Below, piece by piece: positions 53,121 to 62,241 of a stretch of DNA of 64,000 nucleotides. The DNA lies in NCBI GenBank assembly GCA_965661625.1, contig CBFIEM010000001.1:222205-286204 (forward strand), written 5' to 3'. A model generated the notes under the pieces. That model was not told the DNA's origin. It saw only the letters and a program-made list of their open reading frames with translations, and searched no databases. The translations under genes were made by a program, and so were the position numbers. This DNA is from GCA-2705995 sp965661625 (GTDB lineage Bacteria; Bacteroidota; Bacteroidia; Flavobacteriales_G; Salibacteraceae). Each line of letters begins with the position of its first letter. The first letter of the stretch is position 1.

Positions 53121-54738
53121 ATTGATTAATCAAGGCATTTGTGCTCGCGTCGTGGCTCGCAACCCGCTCACCAGGCGTTAACTCTGGTAAAATTGACTGA
53201 GCCAACTGCTTACCCAGCTCTACCCCCCACTGGTCAAACGAATAAATATTCCAGATATACCCCTGTACAAACACCTTGTGCTCATACATGGCAATTAAGC
53301 TACCTAACGTCCTTGGTGTAATTCGCTTTACAAGAATACTCGTAGTTGGCCTATTCCCTTCGAACACTTTAAATGGAACTAGTTTTTCTACTTCCGCTTG
53401 CGCCATTCCCTTTTCTTTCAACTCTTCCCTTACAACTTGTTCATCTTTTCCACACATTAAGGCTTCCGTTTGCGCAAAAAAATTAGCCATAAGCTTTGCG
53501 TGATGATCTCCAATGGGGTTTAAGGATTGTGCCGGAGCTATAAAATCACAAGGAATTAATTTTGTTCCTTGATGAATTAACTGGTAAAAGGCATGTTGCC
53601 CATTCGTGCCCGGTTCACCCCATATAATGGGACCTGTTTGGTAGTTAATGCTGTTCCCTTCCCTGTCAACAGCCTTTCCGTTACTTTCCATATCTCCTTG
53701 CTGAAAGTAAGCTGCAAAGCGATGTAAATATTGATCATAGGGTAGAATGGCGTGGCTTTCAGCTTTGAAGAAATTGTTATACCAAATTCCAATGAATGCT
53801 AAGGTGGCTGGAATGCTTCGCTCTCCCTCAGTTCTAAAATGAATATCCATTTCTTCTGCACCAGCCAATAATTCATCAAAATTATCAGGGCCTATTCCAA
53901 GCATAATAGTTAGCCCAATTGACGACCATAAGCTGTACCTACCTCCTACCCAATCCCAAAACGTAAACATGTTATCACCATCAATACCAAAATCAATAAC
54001 AGCCTTTTTATTCGTGGAAAGTGCCACAAAATGCCGTGCAATATCCTCAGTAGTTGTTGTTTTTAAAAACCAATCCTTCGCTGTTTGTGCGTTAGTCATG
54101 GTTTCTTGCGTGGTGAACGTTTTACTTGCAATTACAAATAGTGTTTGTTCAGGGTCTACTTTGTTCAGCACTTCACTGATGTGTGTTCCATCAACATTAC
54201 TCACAAAATGCAGTTCAAGTCCTGTTTTATAGTGTTTCAGCGCCTCTGTAACCATTACTGGTCCTAAATCGGATCCTCCAATTCCTATATTTACGATTGC
54301 CTTTATCGGCTTTCCCGAAAAGCCTTTCCAAGCACCATCAATCACTTGATTTGAAAAAGTCCGCATCTGATCCAAAACACCCTTTATTTTTGGACGAATG
54401 TCTTCCCCATCTACAACCAATTCTGACGTAGAAGAACTTCTCAATGCGGTATGCAGTACTGCACGTTGTTCTGTCTGATTAATAGGTTCTCCATTAAAAA
54501 AAGCCATTATCCCTTCTCGCAAACCACAAGATTCGGCTAGATCATGAAAGTGATTTAAGGTCTCTTTTGTCAACCTATTTTTGCTCCAATCAATGTAAAA
54601 GTCCTTCCAAGTAGTAGCAAGCTCATTCAACCTGTTTTCTTGCTTCATCAAGTCTACTAAATGAAGGTTTTTTAATGCTTCATGATTTTTTTCCAATGCT
54701 TTCCAAGCGCTTGTTTCTGTAGGGTTTACTCTTTTCAT
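53101..54738 (-). CDS. pgi: glucose-6-phosphate isomerase
   Basis: A 545-residue glycolytic enzyme that interconverts glucose-6-phosphate and fructose-6-phosphate. The segments NIGIGGSDLGPVMVTEAL, VGGRYSLWSSIGLTIML, WGEPGTNGQHAFYQLIHQG (with the catalytic glutamate and histidine) and GVELGKQLAQSI, which contains the catalytic lysine, are present. Length is normal. It stands alone, convergent with the transporter gene. Confidence 0.97.
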   Translation of the reverse strand: MKRVNPTETSAWKALEKNHEALKNLHLVDLMKQENRLNELATTWKDFYIDWSKNRLTKETLNHFHDLAESCGLREGIMAFFNGEPINQTEQRAVLHTALRSSSTSELVVDGEDIRPKIKGVLDQMRTFSNQVIDGAWKGFSGKPIKAIVNIGIGGSDLGPVMVTEALKHYKTGLELHFVSNVDGTHISEVLNKVDPEQTLFVIASKTFTTQETMTNAQTAKDWFLKTTTTEDIARHFVALSTNKKAVIDFGIDGDNMFTFWDWVGGRYSLWSSIGLTIMLGIGPDNFDELLAGAEEMDIHFRTEGERSIPATLAFIGIWYNNFFKAESHAILPYDQYLHRFAAYFQQGDMESNGKAVDREGNSINYQTGPIIWGEPGTNGQHAFYQLIHQGTKLIPCDFIAPAQSLNPIGDHHAKLMANFFAQTEALMCGKDEQVVREELKEKGMAQAEVEKLVPFKVFEGNRPTTSILVKRITPRTLGSLIAMYEHKVFVQGYIWNIYSFDQWGVELGKQLAQSILPELTPGERVASHDASTNALINQFNAWSN

Positions 54739-54797
54739 AACCGCAATTTACGTGTTGAAAGCTAAATAATTACATTTGGTTAAAAGATATCTTGCTT

Positions 54798-55541
54798 ATG
54801 GATTTATTCATGCTAAGCGAAACCTGGATTGCTTTAGTTACACTGACCTTTCTTGAAATCATATTAGGTGTTGACAACATCATTTTTATCTCAATTGTAT
54901 CCAATAAATTACCTGAGGATAAGCAAGCTAAAGCCAGAAATTTAGGGTTGCTTTTAGCACTTGTGTTTAGGATCTTATTATTGCTTGGTATCTCTTATAT
55001 CATTGGTTTTACAAAACCCCTATTCTCAATCTTTGACCACGCTGTAAGCGGAAGGGATATGATATTGGCCATTGGTGGAATCTTTTTACTCGCAAAAAGC
55101 ACGTTAGAAATTCACCATAAGCTTGAAGGTGCTGAAGCAGAAAATGCAACCAAACGACCAGTCACATTTTCAGCAATAATCCTTCAAATTGTAGCGCTTG
55201 ATATCATTTTTAGTTTCGATAGTATCTTAACTGCAGTAGGATTGGTTAAAGAGGTTGTAATTATGATTATAGCGGTGATCATAGCGCTTGTAGTAATGAT
55301 GACGTTTGCCAGCAGAATAAGCCGTTTTATAAATAATCATCCAACGCTACAAATGCTCGCACTATCCTTTCTCATACTGATTGGATTCATGCTTTTATTG
55401 GAGGCACTGCATTATGAAATACCAAAAGGATACCTCTACTTCGCTGTGTTTTTCTCTTTACTCGTGGAATTGTTAAACATGCGTCTGCGCAAGCGAAAAC
55501 ATAATCCTATCAAGCTGCGCAAGCGCATTGAAAATAATTAA
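54798..55541 (+). CDS. TerC family membrane protein
   Basis: A 247-residue inner-membrane protein starting at ATG 54798 (a TTG at 54792 is open). About seven hydrophobic helices carry the conserved acidic motifs of TerC: LEIILGVDNIIFISI and DIIFSFDSILTAVG. TerC-type proteins are associated with metal (manganese) export and support of secreted proteins. No tellurite genes are near, so the name tells little about role. Its stop overlaps the end of convergent rpiB. Confidence 0.92.
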   Translation: MDLFMLSETWIALVTLTFLEIILGVDNIIFISIVSNKLPEDKQAKARNLGLLLALVFRILLLLGISYIIGFTKPLFSIFDHAVSGRDMILAIGGIFLLAKSTLEIHHKLEGAEAENATKRPVTFSAIILQIVALDIIFSFDSILTAVGLVKEVVIMIIAVIIALVVMMTFASRISRFINNHPTLQMLALSFLILIGFMLLLEALHYEIPKGYLYFAVFFSLLVELLNMRLRKRKHNPIKLRKRIENN

Positions 55542-55966
55542 CAAGCTATTTTTGAAACGCGACGTTGGTGACGACCACCTTCAAATTGAGCATCTAAAAA
55601 TGCCTTTAGAATCTGTATCGCTTCATCTGAACTCACAAATCTGGCAGGAATCGCGCAGATATTGGCATCATTGTGTTGGCGCGCTAACGTTGCAATTTCA
55701 GGAAGCCAGCAAAGTGCACACCTTACATTTTGGTGTTTGTTAGCCGTCATGCTAATTCCATTTCCACTTCCACAAATTAGAACTCCTAAATCTGCTTTTC
55801 CTTGTTCTACCGCTAATGCTGTAGGATGTGCATGATCTGGGTAATCCGTACTTTCGCCTGTGTCAGTGCCAAAATTTAACGTGTTGTATCCTGCTGATTC
55901 AAGGTAAGTAATGAACTTTGCTTTTAACTCATACCCAGCGTGATCTGATCCTAGTGCTATTGTCAT
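55538..55966 (-). CDS. rpiB: ribose 5-phosphate isomerase B
   Basis: A 142-residue enzyme of the pentose phosphate pathway, starting at ATG 55966 (MTIALGSDHAGYELK); an in-frame codon further upstream is open. The phosphate-binding VLICGSGNGISMTANKH with the catalytic Cys in ICGSG and the NVRCALCW segment are typical. It is cytoplasmic. It is convergent with TerC. Confidence 0.95.
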   Translation of the reverse strand: MTIALGSDHAGYELKAKFITYLESAGYNTLNFGTDTGESTDYPDHAHPTALAVEQGKADLGVLICGSGNGISMTANKHQNVRCALCWLPEIATLARQHNDANICAIPARFVSSDEAIQILKAFLDAQFEGGRHQRRVSKIAC

Positions 55967-56320
55967 AAGAATGGAATTTAATGCAAAACTAAAACCTCTT
56001 TCCACATGTTCATAACATGTGTTATTAAATGCTCACAACTTGTGATAACTAAAACTTGACTTTGTCACTTAAAATTCAAATTCTTTATTTTCATCAATAA
56101 ACCTAATGGATACCTTAAAAGTTACAGTGCATTTGTTGACGAGCTATCAACCAATAAAATAAAGGCAGATTGAAAAAGTTATAAAGGTTAACAATAAAAT
56201 AATCTAATGTTAATAACTACATGACTATCAGAAAATCAGAAATTTGACGTTGTGTAACGTGTTAATAGCATGTGGCTTTCTTTTTAGAACTTTAAAAAAC
56301 AAATTCCCTTTTCATTTGAT
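55967..56320. other. AT-rich intergenic region, 354 bases
   Basis: This gap between rpiB and the MORN-repeat gene holds no open frame longer than about 16 codons and no RNA gene I recognise. It should contain the promoter of both divergent genes. No full TTTG-TAnnTTTG pair is convincing. Confidence 0.5.
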
Positions 56321-57964
56321 ATGAACACATTGAACAGCTTAATAACACCAAAAGGAAATTTTAAAAAAAAGAATAGTATTTATTATAGCTGTTCATATCT
56401 CCTAATACTGCCTTTCATTGTATTGATATGCGCTTTGTCGATGCAGTCTTTTGCACAGGCCGACAGCATTAATCCAAATGGGTTAAATGTATTTCGTTAC
56501 GCCGATGGAACCATTTCGAGTAAAGGGTATTTTAAAAATGGAAAACCAACGGGTTATTGGGAAACTTATCATGAAAATGGTGAATTAAAATCTGCAGGAA
56601 AACGCAAACAATTTGAGCTGGACTCGGTGTGGGTATTTTATAGAAACGACGGTATAAAGCTGCAAGAAGTAACGTATAGCAAGGGTAAAAAGGAAGGACT
56701 AACCTGGAATTATAATGAGGCTGGTCTCCTTACTTCAAAGGTTCCTTATGTAAATGACCTCAAAGACGGAAAAGCCCTTTATTTTTTTCCAGAAACAAGT
56801 CACCTTCAGTTTGAACGTCCTTTTAAAGCGGGTAAACTTCAAGGAATAGGTTATGAATTCAACGCTGCTGGAGATGTAATTACCATCATCACCTACGAGA
56901 AAGGTTTTGTAAAAGAACAAGACCTCATAAACCGTAGAATGCCTCGAGGAAAAAAATCTGGTGTATGGATATCGTTTTGGGAAGATTTAAGGGACAAAGA
57001 AGGTGCATTCATCAAACGTATAGAGGGAAGGTATAATAAGGGCTTAAAGAACGGCTATTTCAGGGAATACGATAAAGAAGGTGTGCTTGTCAATACCACC
57101 AAATACATCAATGGTGAGGTTGTAACTGATGCCTTAGAATTAAAGCATGTAGAAATACAACGGGATTTTCACGATAACGCTCGTGTAAAATGGGAAAAAA
57201 CCTTTTTCGACGGAGAACCTCATGGTATATGGAAAGAGTATGATTCTACGGGTGTTATAATTAATAGTTTGATTTACCAGTACGGCAGGTTATTAGGTGA
57301 GGGAATTATTGATAGCGCAGGCATAAAACAAGGAGATTGGATCGAGTATTACGCCGATGGATCAGTGCGCGCTAAAGGCGCATATCAAGATGGTGAGCGT
57401 TTTTCAAAATGGATTTTTTATCACGAGAACGGAGAAATAGAGCAAACAGGTAAGTATGGAGCTGGCGGTAGAGAAAGGGGTGAATGGCGCTGGTATTTTA
57501 ACAACGGTGATCTTCATCGCGTAGAGAACTTTAGGAAGGGATTAGAAGATGGCCCACTCACAGAGTATAACAGCGCTGGTAAAGTGGTACTGCAAGGAGA
57601 TTTCATTGATGGACTTGAAACTGGACCGTGGTACATAGAAATGGGCGACTATAAAGAGGAAGGTGCTTTTATTGATGGTCAGCGCCATGGTGAATGGATA
57701 CACACGTATTTAAGAAATGATGAAGTTGCTTATGAAGGTGAATACATCGATGGTAACGCGCATGGCAAACACACCTGGTACTACCCTAATGGCAAAAAAA
57801 TGCTTGAAGGAAAATATGAAATGGGTTTAAAAGATGGTGATTGGAAAAGGTATAATGAGCAGGGTATAATTATGCTAACCATTACCTATAAAGAAGGTGC
57901 CGATAAGCGCGTAGATGGAAAACGATTACGCATTAAAAAAAGCAAATCCAACCAAGAGGATTAG
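56321..57964 (+). CDS. exported MORN-repeat protein (YwqK-like)
   Basis: A 547-residue protein with a long N-terminal region and a signal or anchor segment (YLLILPFIVLICALSMQSFAQ). The rest is about a dozen degenerate repeats of the MORN or YwqK form, for example KSAGKRKQFELDSVWVFY, GKYGAGGRERGEWRWYFNNG and LEGKYEMGLKDGDWKRYNEQG, each a beta hairpin of about 23-30 residues. Such proteins are sometimes labelled antitoxins, but no toxin gene is adjacent and the protein is exported, so I would not use that. Role unknown. A palindromic element starts at its stop codon. Confidence 0.88.
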   Translation: MNTLNSLITPKGNFKKKNSIYYSCSYLLILPFIVLICALSMQSFAQADSINPNGLNVFRYADGTISSKGYFKNGKPTGYWETYHENGELKSAGKRKQFELDSVWVFYRNDGIKLQEVTYSKGKKEGLTWNYNEAGLLTSKVPYVNDLKDGKALYFFPETSHLQFERPFKAGKLQGIGYEFNAAGDVITIITYEKGFVKEQDLINRRMPRGKKSGVWISFWEDLRDKEGAFIKRIEGRYNKGLKNGYFREYDKEGVLVNTTKYINGEVVTDALELKHVEIQRDFHDNARVKWEKTFFDGEPHGIWKEYDSTGVIINSLIYQYGRLLGEGIIDSAGIKQGDWIEYYADGSVRAKGAYQDGERFSKWIFYHENGEIEQTGKYGAGGRERGEWRWYFNNGDLHRVENFRKGLEDGPLTEYNSAGKVVLQGDFIDGLETGPWYIEMGDYKEEGAFIDGQRHGEWIHTYLRNDEVAYEGEYIDGNAHGKHTWYYPNGKKMLEGKYEMGLKDGDWKRYNEQGIIMLTITYKEGADKRVDGKRLRIKKSKSNQED

Positions 57965-58053
57965 GGCGTTCCTCCTCATAAATTCGGAGTCAGGCTATAC
58001 GCTTTTACGCTTCTACCTGCGGCATGCAGGGTAACCGCTGCTATCCTTAACGC
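57964..58053. repeat. REP-like palindromic element
   Basis: About 90 bases starting at the stop codon of the MORN gene. The ends are inverted (GGGCGTT at 57964-57970 and AACGC at 58049-58053), and the body has GTCAGGCTATACGC and CGCTGCTATCC flanking an inner hairpin (CCTGC-GGCAT-GCAGG, 58016-58030). It resembles the interspersed GGGCGTT...TAACGC elements that I recall from Bacteroidota genomes. Only one copy lies in this window, so its repeated nature cannot be shown here. Confidence 0.5.
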
Positions 58054-58108
58054 GGCGTTACAACAACCTAATAATATTCAATTCATTCATTTTCAATATT
58101 TTAGATGA

Positions 58109-58606
58109 ATGTTTTCACGTATTCACGCTACATTCTTGCTTTCGGCTGGCTTATTATTTGCCGGTTGTGAACGTTATGAATATCCCATAACGTGTGATAT
58201 AAATACGCTCAAACAAGAAGAAAACTACGTCCAAATAAAATTTGATGACTCTGTTGAAGATCGCATTAACTTGAATAAAGTTTATGTTTTAAAACTTCCT
58301 AAACTACGCTCTTCCAACAAAGTTTTAGACTCAGTATACCTCGATGCGCATATTTTAATCAATGAAAATAGATTGCGATTCAGTGAGGAGTTTCCGTTCA
58401 GAAATAATTTCGATTTTGAAAACTTCAGGTACCACATTAGTTCTGTTGGAACTGAGTATACCTATTTTTCATTGAGTGGTATTCACGTTCAGGTAGTTCC
58501 CAATACCAATTGTCCTTGTTGTTATGATGTTGACCGCAGCATGATATTCAACAGTAGGTATTATGCCATTTCACAAGCGCATGAGTTTGAATATACGTTG
58601 CAATAA
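58109..58606 (+). CDS. hypothetical lipoprotein
   Basis: A 165-residue protein with a lipoprotein signal (FLLSAGLLFAGC, cysteine at residue 20). The mature part is predicted beta-rich and ends near a cysteine cluster (NTNCPCCYDVDRS). No family is recognised. It is separated from the MORN gene by the palindromic element. Confidence 0.7.
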   Translation: MFSRIHATFLLSAGLLFAGCERYEYPITCDINTLKQEENYVQIKFDDSVEDRINLNKVYVLKLPKLRSSNKVLDSVYLDAHILINENRLRFSEEFPFRNNFDFENFRYHISSVGTEYTYFSLSGIHVQVVPNTNCPCCYDVDRSMIFNSRYYAISQAHEFEYTLQ

Positions 58607-58611
58607 GGCAT

Positions 58612-58638
58612 AAAAAAAGCCACTCCGTTCGGAGTAGC
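58612..58638 (-). terminator. intrinsic terminator on the complement strand
   Basis: ACTCC (58622-58626) pairs with GGAGT (58631-58635), extended by GC pairs after one mismatch, and the complement strand then has a run of seven T (A at 58612-58618). It lies 28 bases past the end of the four-helix membrane protein gene and probably ends its transcript. Confidence 0.75.
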
Positions 58639-58665
58639 TCATCATATGGGTTTAATTTTTTCTTA

Positions 58666-59124
58666 TTAGTCCGATGTTACAAATTTCGGGATAATGTAAA
58701 GTGCCATAATCGCTGTGATTAAGTGCATAGGAATCAGGAAAAATGCAAAGCCTTCAGTAACCTGAAATGAATAGGACATACCTACAGCCTCTAGAGTAGC
58801 ATTCAAGCTATCTGGAAAAAGAGGACCGTACATACTCAGCACTAATCCAGTAATTCCCATAATAATATAATTACGCGTCCCAGTAGATTGGCTAAATGAA
58901 TACATAGCGTAATAAACAAACGCAGCCAATAACATGGGTAAGAATGAAAGAATGGTTACCGACATTGAGTCGATACCTCTGGGCGCTTCAAAAGGTGTAA
59001 TCAATGGAAAAACAACAATGTAAAGGTTGTTAATAATGCCTGATAATATTCCTGCAATAACTCCTCCAATAGTGAATTTCCATAAGGACCACGAATTGGT
59101 ATTTTCAAGAGTTTGGGTAGCCAT
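58666..59124 (-). CDS. four-helix membrane protein of unknown function
   Basis: A 152-residue protein with four hydrophobic segments (FTIGGVIAGILSGIINNLYIV, VTILSFLPMLLAAFVYYAMY, YIIMGITGLVLSMYGPLF, FFLIPMHLITAIMALYII). The pattern of four helices with short loops recalls DUF6069-type proteins, but this is a guess. It has no charged active-site motif. It stands alone with its own terminator. Confidence 0.7.
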   Translation of the reverse strand: MATQTLENTNSWSLWKFTIGGVIAGILSGIINNLYIVVFPLITPFEAPRGIDSMSVTILSFLPMLLAAFVYYAMYSFSQSTGTRNYIIMGITGLVLSMYGPLFPDSLNATLEAVGMSYSFQVTEGFAFFLIPMHLITAIMALYIIPKFVTSD

Positions 59125-59232
59125 ATGATTTGAATTTTAAATTTATACTGTAAGAAGTAACTGTGTTTCAGCTAGTTCTGATTAGCTCGTATAAATGTAA
59201 TAATTTTCAATCGAAAACCCTAATAAACAGCC

Positions 59233-60285
59233 CTACCCGCGCTCATGGTTAAAATATACAGTGTAATAATACATACCCCTATCCTCATCATACCCCTTAA
59301 CAATGAATTTTTCGCCAGATGAAGGGTCATTAAAATCTAACTTAATTTGGATGTTGGTATCTAGGTTAATGATGTTTTTAACCTTGCGTTTTTCCTGCTT
59401 AACAACATCAGGAGCTATTTCAAATGTTGCTTCTGGTTGAATTCCTAAACGATCTTGAAAGGTGCGTTGATAATCTTCGAACTCTTCTTTGTAAGCTGGT
59501 TTAATGAGTACTTTTTCAGCAAAAGTATCAGGTTTATACTCGGGCTCTTCTTCAAAATATTTCACGGTTCTATGCAATAGGGCTGCCTGTTCGGTTTTAT
59601 CAGAATCCTGTGAAACCACATCGTTGGTAAAACCTTTTACTGCTTCAAAGGTTTGTCGGGTAAACAACTGCTCATTTTGCTCAAACTCAATGTTCAAAAA
59701 TTCTTCCTTCCAATAATGTGCATCGTAATTATTGGCATCAACGCACAGAACGCGGTATCCGTTTTCTTCTAACGAGTTACATATTAATGCTCCTTTGTCC
59801 AATTTTTGAATGAGTATTCCCTCATCTTTAGTAAGTTGAATTCCTGTGGAATGTGTTTCAGGTTTTAAAAAAGTGTGTTTGTCTTCACTTTTTAACAAAG
59901 CAAGAGCTTCAGTTAATTCACCTTCTAGAATTACATCAACCAAATGAAGAACATAAAATTCGCCGGCCTTAATGTGGGGATGCTCAGATTTTGAATAGAG
60001 GTGATTGAGCAGATGGACAGCCTGAATCATAAAGCTTCCAGGAGTATTGAACACCGCTTTGGCGTGCGTGAATACTTCGTTCATGGCCAAGGATGAATTG
60101 TGCTGAAAATGATACAGGGTATCTTGTTTTTTAAACCCTTTCTCAACATACTTCATGAGGGTGTCGTGCAGTTCATCATCCAGTTCCAATTGGTTGTGCG
60201 ACGCTAACACACCTTCATCCCTACTTTTATTTCCAACCTTGTGTACAACTGCACAATTTATGCGCGCTTCAGAAAACTCAATCAT
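59233..60285 (-). CDS. nucleoid-associated protein (NdpA/YejK family)
   Basis: A 350-residue cytoplasmic protein from ATG 60285; a GTG at 60318 is also open. The start EFSEARINCAVVHKVGNKSRDEG, the middle FYVLHLVDVILEG and the end KFIVKGYDEDRGMYYYTVYFN fit the Bacteroidota group of the 37-kDa nucleoid-associated proteins. It has a strongly acidic, helical composition. It is presumed to bind DNA; its exact role is not known. Confidence 0.85.
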   Translation of the reverse strand: MIEFSEARINCAVVHKVGNKSRDEGVLASHNQLELDDELHDTLMKYVEKGFKKQDTLYHFQHNSSLAMNEVFTHAKAVFNTPGSFMIQAVHLLNHLYSKSEHPHIKAGEFYVLHLVDVILEGELTEALALLKSEDKHTFLKPETHSTGIQLTKDEGILIQKLDKGALICNSLEENGYRVLCVDANNYDAHYWKEEFLNIEFEQNEQLFTRQTFEAVKGFTNDVVSQDSDKTEQAALLHRTVKYFEEEPEYKPDTFAEKVLIKPAYKEEFEDYQRTFQDRLGIQPEATFEIAPDVVKQEKRKVKNIINLDTNIQIKLDFNDPSSGEKFIVKGYDEDRGMYYYTVYFNHERG

Positions 60286-60379
60286 AAACGTTTGAATATT
60301 GCTGTGTGATAAAGACACAGTAAATTTGCGTTAATTAATGGAATGTAATTAATTTCGAAGCAAACTTAATCGGATAATT

Positions 60380-60559
60380 ATGAGTAAAAACAAACTTATC
60401 GCGCTGATCATTTTTTTCATTACAGCTATTGGACCATTTAATTATGGGTTGTTGATTGAAATGAAACCAAATATGTACACGCTGGTTATGTTTATCTTAT
60501 CCTTGGTAGGTATTGGTTTAGGAGCGTTCTTCTGGTCTAAGAAAGAAGAGGTAGCTTAA
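60380..60559 (+). CDS. small two-helix membrane protein (59 residues)
   Basis: An open frame of 59 codons from ATG 60380 encodes two hydrophobic segments (KLIALIIFFITAIGPFNYG and TLVMFILSLVGIGLGAFFW) and a charged C-terminal end (SKKEEVA). Such short two-helix proteins are often real in Bacteroidota. It is divergent from the nucleoid-associated protein gene and its stop overlaps the end of the convergent thioredoxin-like gene by four bases. Function unknown. Confidence 0.7.
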   Translation: MSKNKLIALIIFFITAIGPFNYGLLIEMKPNMYTLVMFILSLVGIGLGAFFWSKKEEVA

Positions 60560-61149
60560 TTCAGGTTAGTTAAAAGCGCATGTAATTCACGTTGAAAGGA
60601 TTCTCCTTTGTCTTGATTGTACCATTTCTGAATAGCTATTTTCAGCGGTTCACCTGATACTCCTTGCGCTATATGTGATAAACGCAGCTGGTTAAGAGGC
60701 TCAGGTCTTGGCCCCCATGTAAAAGCTAACTTACCATCAGGGTAAAGCGCAACAAGCTTTGGAATACTCAAGGCGCCGTTCGTTGTAAATTCTCCCATTA
60801 GAGCAGGATTAAGATCCCGAGATAAAATACGCACATCAATTTTTTCAGACGCTTGCTCCACTAAATTCAGAAAGGGCAATGTGTGTGCTGCGTCTCCACA
60901 CCAACCCTCCGTAAAAACATAAAAGGTAAGCACGTGTGGTAAAGCAGATAAGGTATCTACTAGCTGCTTATTAAGCATTCCACGTTTATCCCAGCGGTGC
61001 ATGCGCTTTAAGTTTAGCGCAGTGTAGTTTAGGTTAGCTTCAGATTGAATGGTCCCAGTTACACGTCCGTTAGCAGCAAGTTCAGTAATGTGATTGATGT
61101 AATCCGTGTAGGTATAAAAGGTTGCTTTCGAAAAATCAGGTGCTTGCAT
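60556..61149 (-). CDS. thioredoxin family protein
   Basis: A 197-residue thioredoxin-like protein without a signal peptide. The active-site region FYVFTEGWCGDAAHTLPFL has a single cysteine (WCGDAA instead of CxxC), as in the group of thioredoxin-like proteins with an ExWCGDA motif. The fold continues with NGALSIPKLVALYPDG, containing the cis-proline. It may act by a monothiol mechanism in the cytoplasm. No partner is adjacent. Confidence 0.85.
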   Translation of the reverse strand: MQAPDFSKATFYTYTDYINHITELAANGRVTGTIQSEANLNYTALNLKRMHRWDKRGMLNKQLVDTLSALPHVLTFYVFTEGWCGDAAHTLPFLNLVEQASEKIDVRILSRDLNPALMGEFTTNGALSIPKLVALYPDGKLAFTWGPRPEPLNQLRLSHIAQGVSGEPLKIAIQKWYNQDKGESFQRELHALLTNLN

Positions 61150-61337
61150 AACATTGTGGCATAAAAAAAGGCAGGTTCATTTCCCACCCTTGTGTTGAGG
61201 TTAATAACAGCAGTCAATACTTGTTTCTACAAGTGCTAAAGGATTTACTGCGGCTTAACAAAAATATTTTTTATCCGTAAATAAACTTCAATCCGTTGAT
61301 GCAACCTAAGCGAATGATTTTATGCTACAAGAACGTT

Positions 61338-61946
61338 TTAATGCGGTTTAGGTGATAATCGTAACTGTACTTTTACGTGTTTCAAATAAATACATTCTTC
61401 AGATCCCCAGCTGCTATTACCAATATAGACCTTAACCAATCTAAAAACTAAATAGTTTTCATTTGAAAATACGGTCCATTTTCTATTGTACTTATCTTGA
61501 TTCCTTTCAACTGAAGGGAAGTAATTGAAGCAGGAGTCACTGAATTTTATTGCTGTATTTTTTATCAGATCAACTCCACTAAAGGTTTTTGAGCAACGGT
61601 AATGCTTTTTCCTCGGGTTTCTGAACGCTGCCAAACCTCCTCCATTGCGAGTTTCTTTATTTTCAATAAGCGTATCTAATTGAAGGGCCTGATAGCGACA
61701 ATTGGGTCCACTGCACCAAGAACTAGATGTAGTGAACATAACCTGATATGCAGCAGCGCTATCAATTTGCATGCTTACATTTCCAGAACCAAAGAATACA
61801 TGATTTAAACTGTCTCTATCATAATATTGAAAGGAACAGTCGTATGTTTTTTCTGCTTCAGTTTTAAGGGTATCATAAAAACCTTGCCCATGGACTAAAG
61901 TTATTGTGGTAGTCAAACATAGCATCAAAATTAGTTTGCTAATCAT
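61338..61946 (-). CDS. hypothetical exported protein
   Basis: A 202-residue protein with a signal peptide (KLILMLCLTTTITLVHGQ). The mature part has six or more cysteines, some paired in close spacing (SSWCSGPNCRYQ), and is predicted mostly beta. No family is recognised. About 190 bases downstream and 295 upstream are free of genes; the upstream gap has only short inverted repeats. Confidence 0.65.
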   Translation of the reverse strand: MISKLILMLCLTTTITLVHGQGFYDTLKTEAEKTYDCSFQYYDRDSLNHVFFGSGNVSMQIDSAAAYQVMFTTSSSWCSGPNCRYQALQLDTLIENKETRNGGGLAAFRNPRKKHYRCSKTFSGVDLIKNTAIKFSDSCFNYFPSVERNQDKYNRKWTVFSNENYLVFRLVKVYIGNSSWGSEECIYLKHVKVQLRLSPKPH

Positions 61947-62241
61947 AGCGTATTGGTTGCTAACGTTCTGCTTATAAATAATTTAAACCGAATGAAGTGT
62001 AACGTTAAATATAAGAAACGTAGCGTATTTAATGTTGTGAACGTTCGAACTTCCACCAAGCCAATTCTGTGAATTGGTTCGTATATTTTCCATCTCGAGT
62101 CAATTTGCAGTATTGGCGCACGGTCTATTGACTTCTACCCTTACTTAACCCGCTATCGAGCTATTTTTTCTTATACAGTGTTAGCCACTTTTTTCAGGTT
62201 GTCCTATTTCTATCACCTCGATTGACATTAAGAAAAAAGAC

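Noticed and set aside
56321..57964. Antitoxin of a toxin-antitoxin system
   Set aside because: The YwqK antitoxin label is applied by repeat similarity; this protein is exported and no toxin-like gene is adjacent.
62061..62077. Short inverted repeat CCAATTC-TGT-GAATTGG
   Set aside because: It has no T run or gene context and is short enough to arise by chance in AT-rich DNA.
61947..62241. attC-like or cassette boundary (GCTAACG near 61959 and GTGTTAGCCAC near 62186)
   Set aside because: The ends do not fit the attC core consensus, the span of about 240 bases is too long, and no integrase is in the window.
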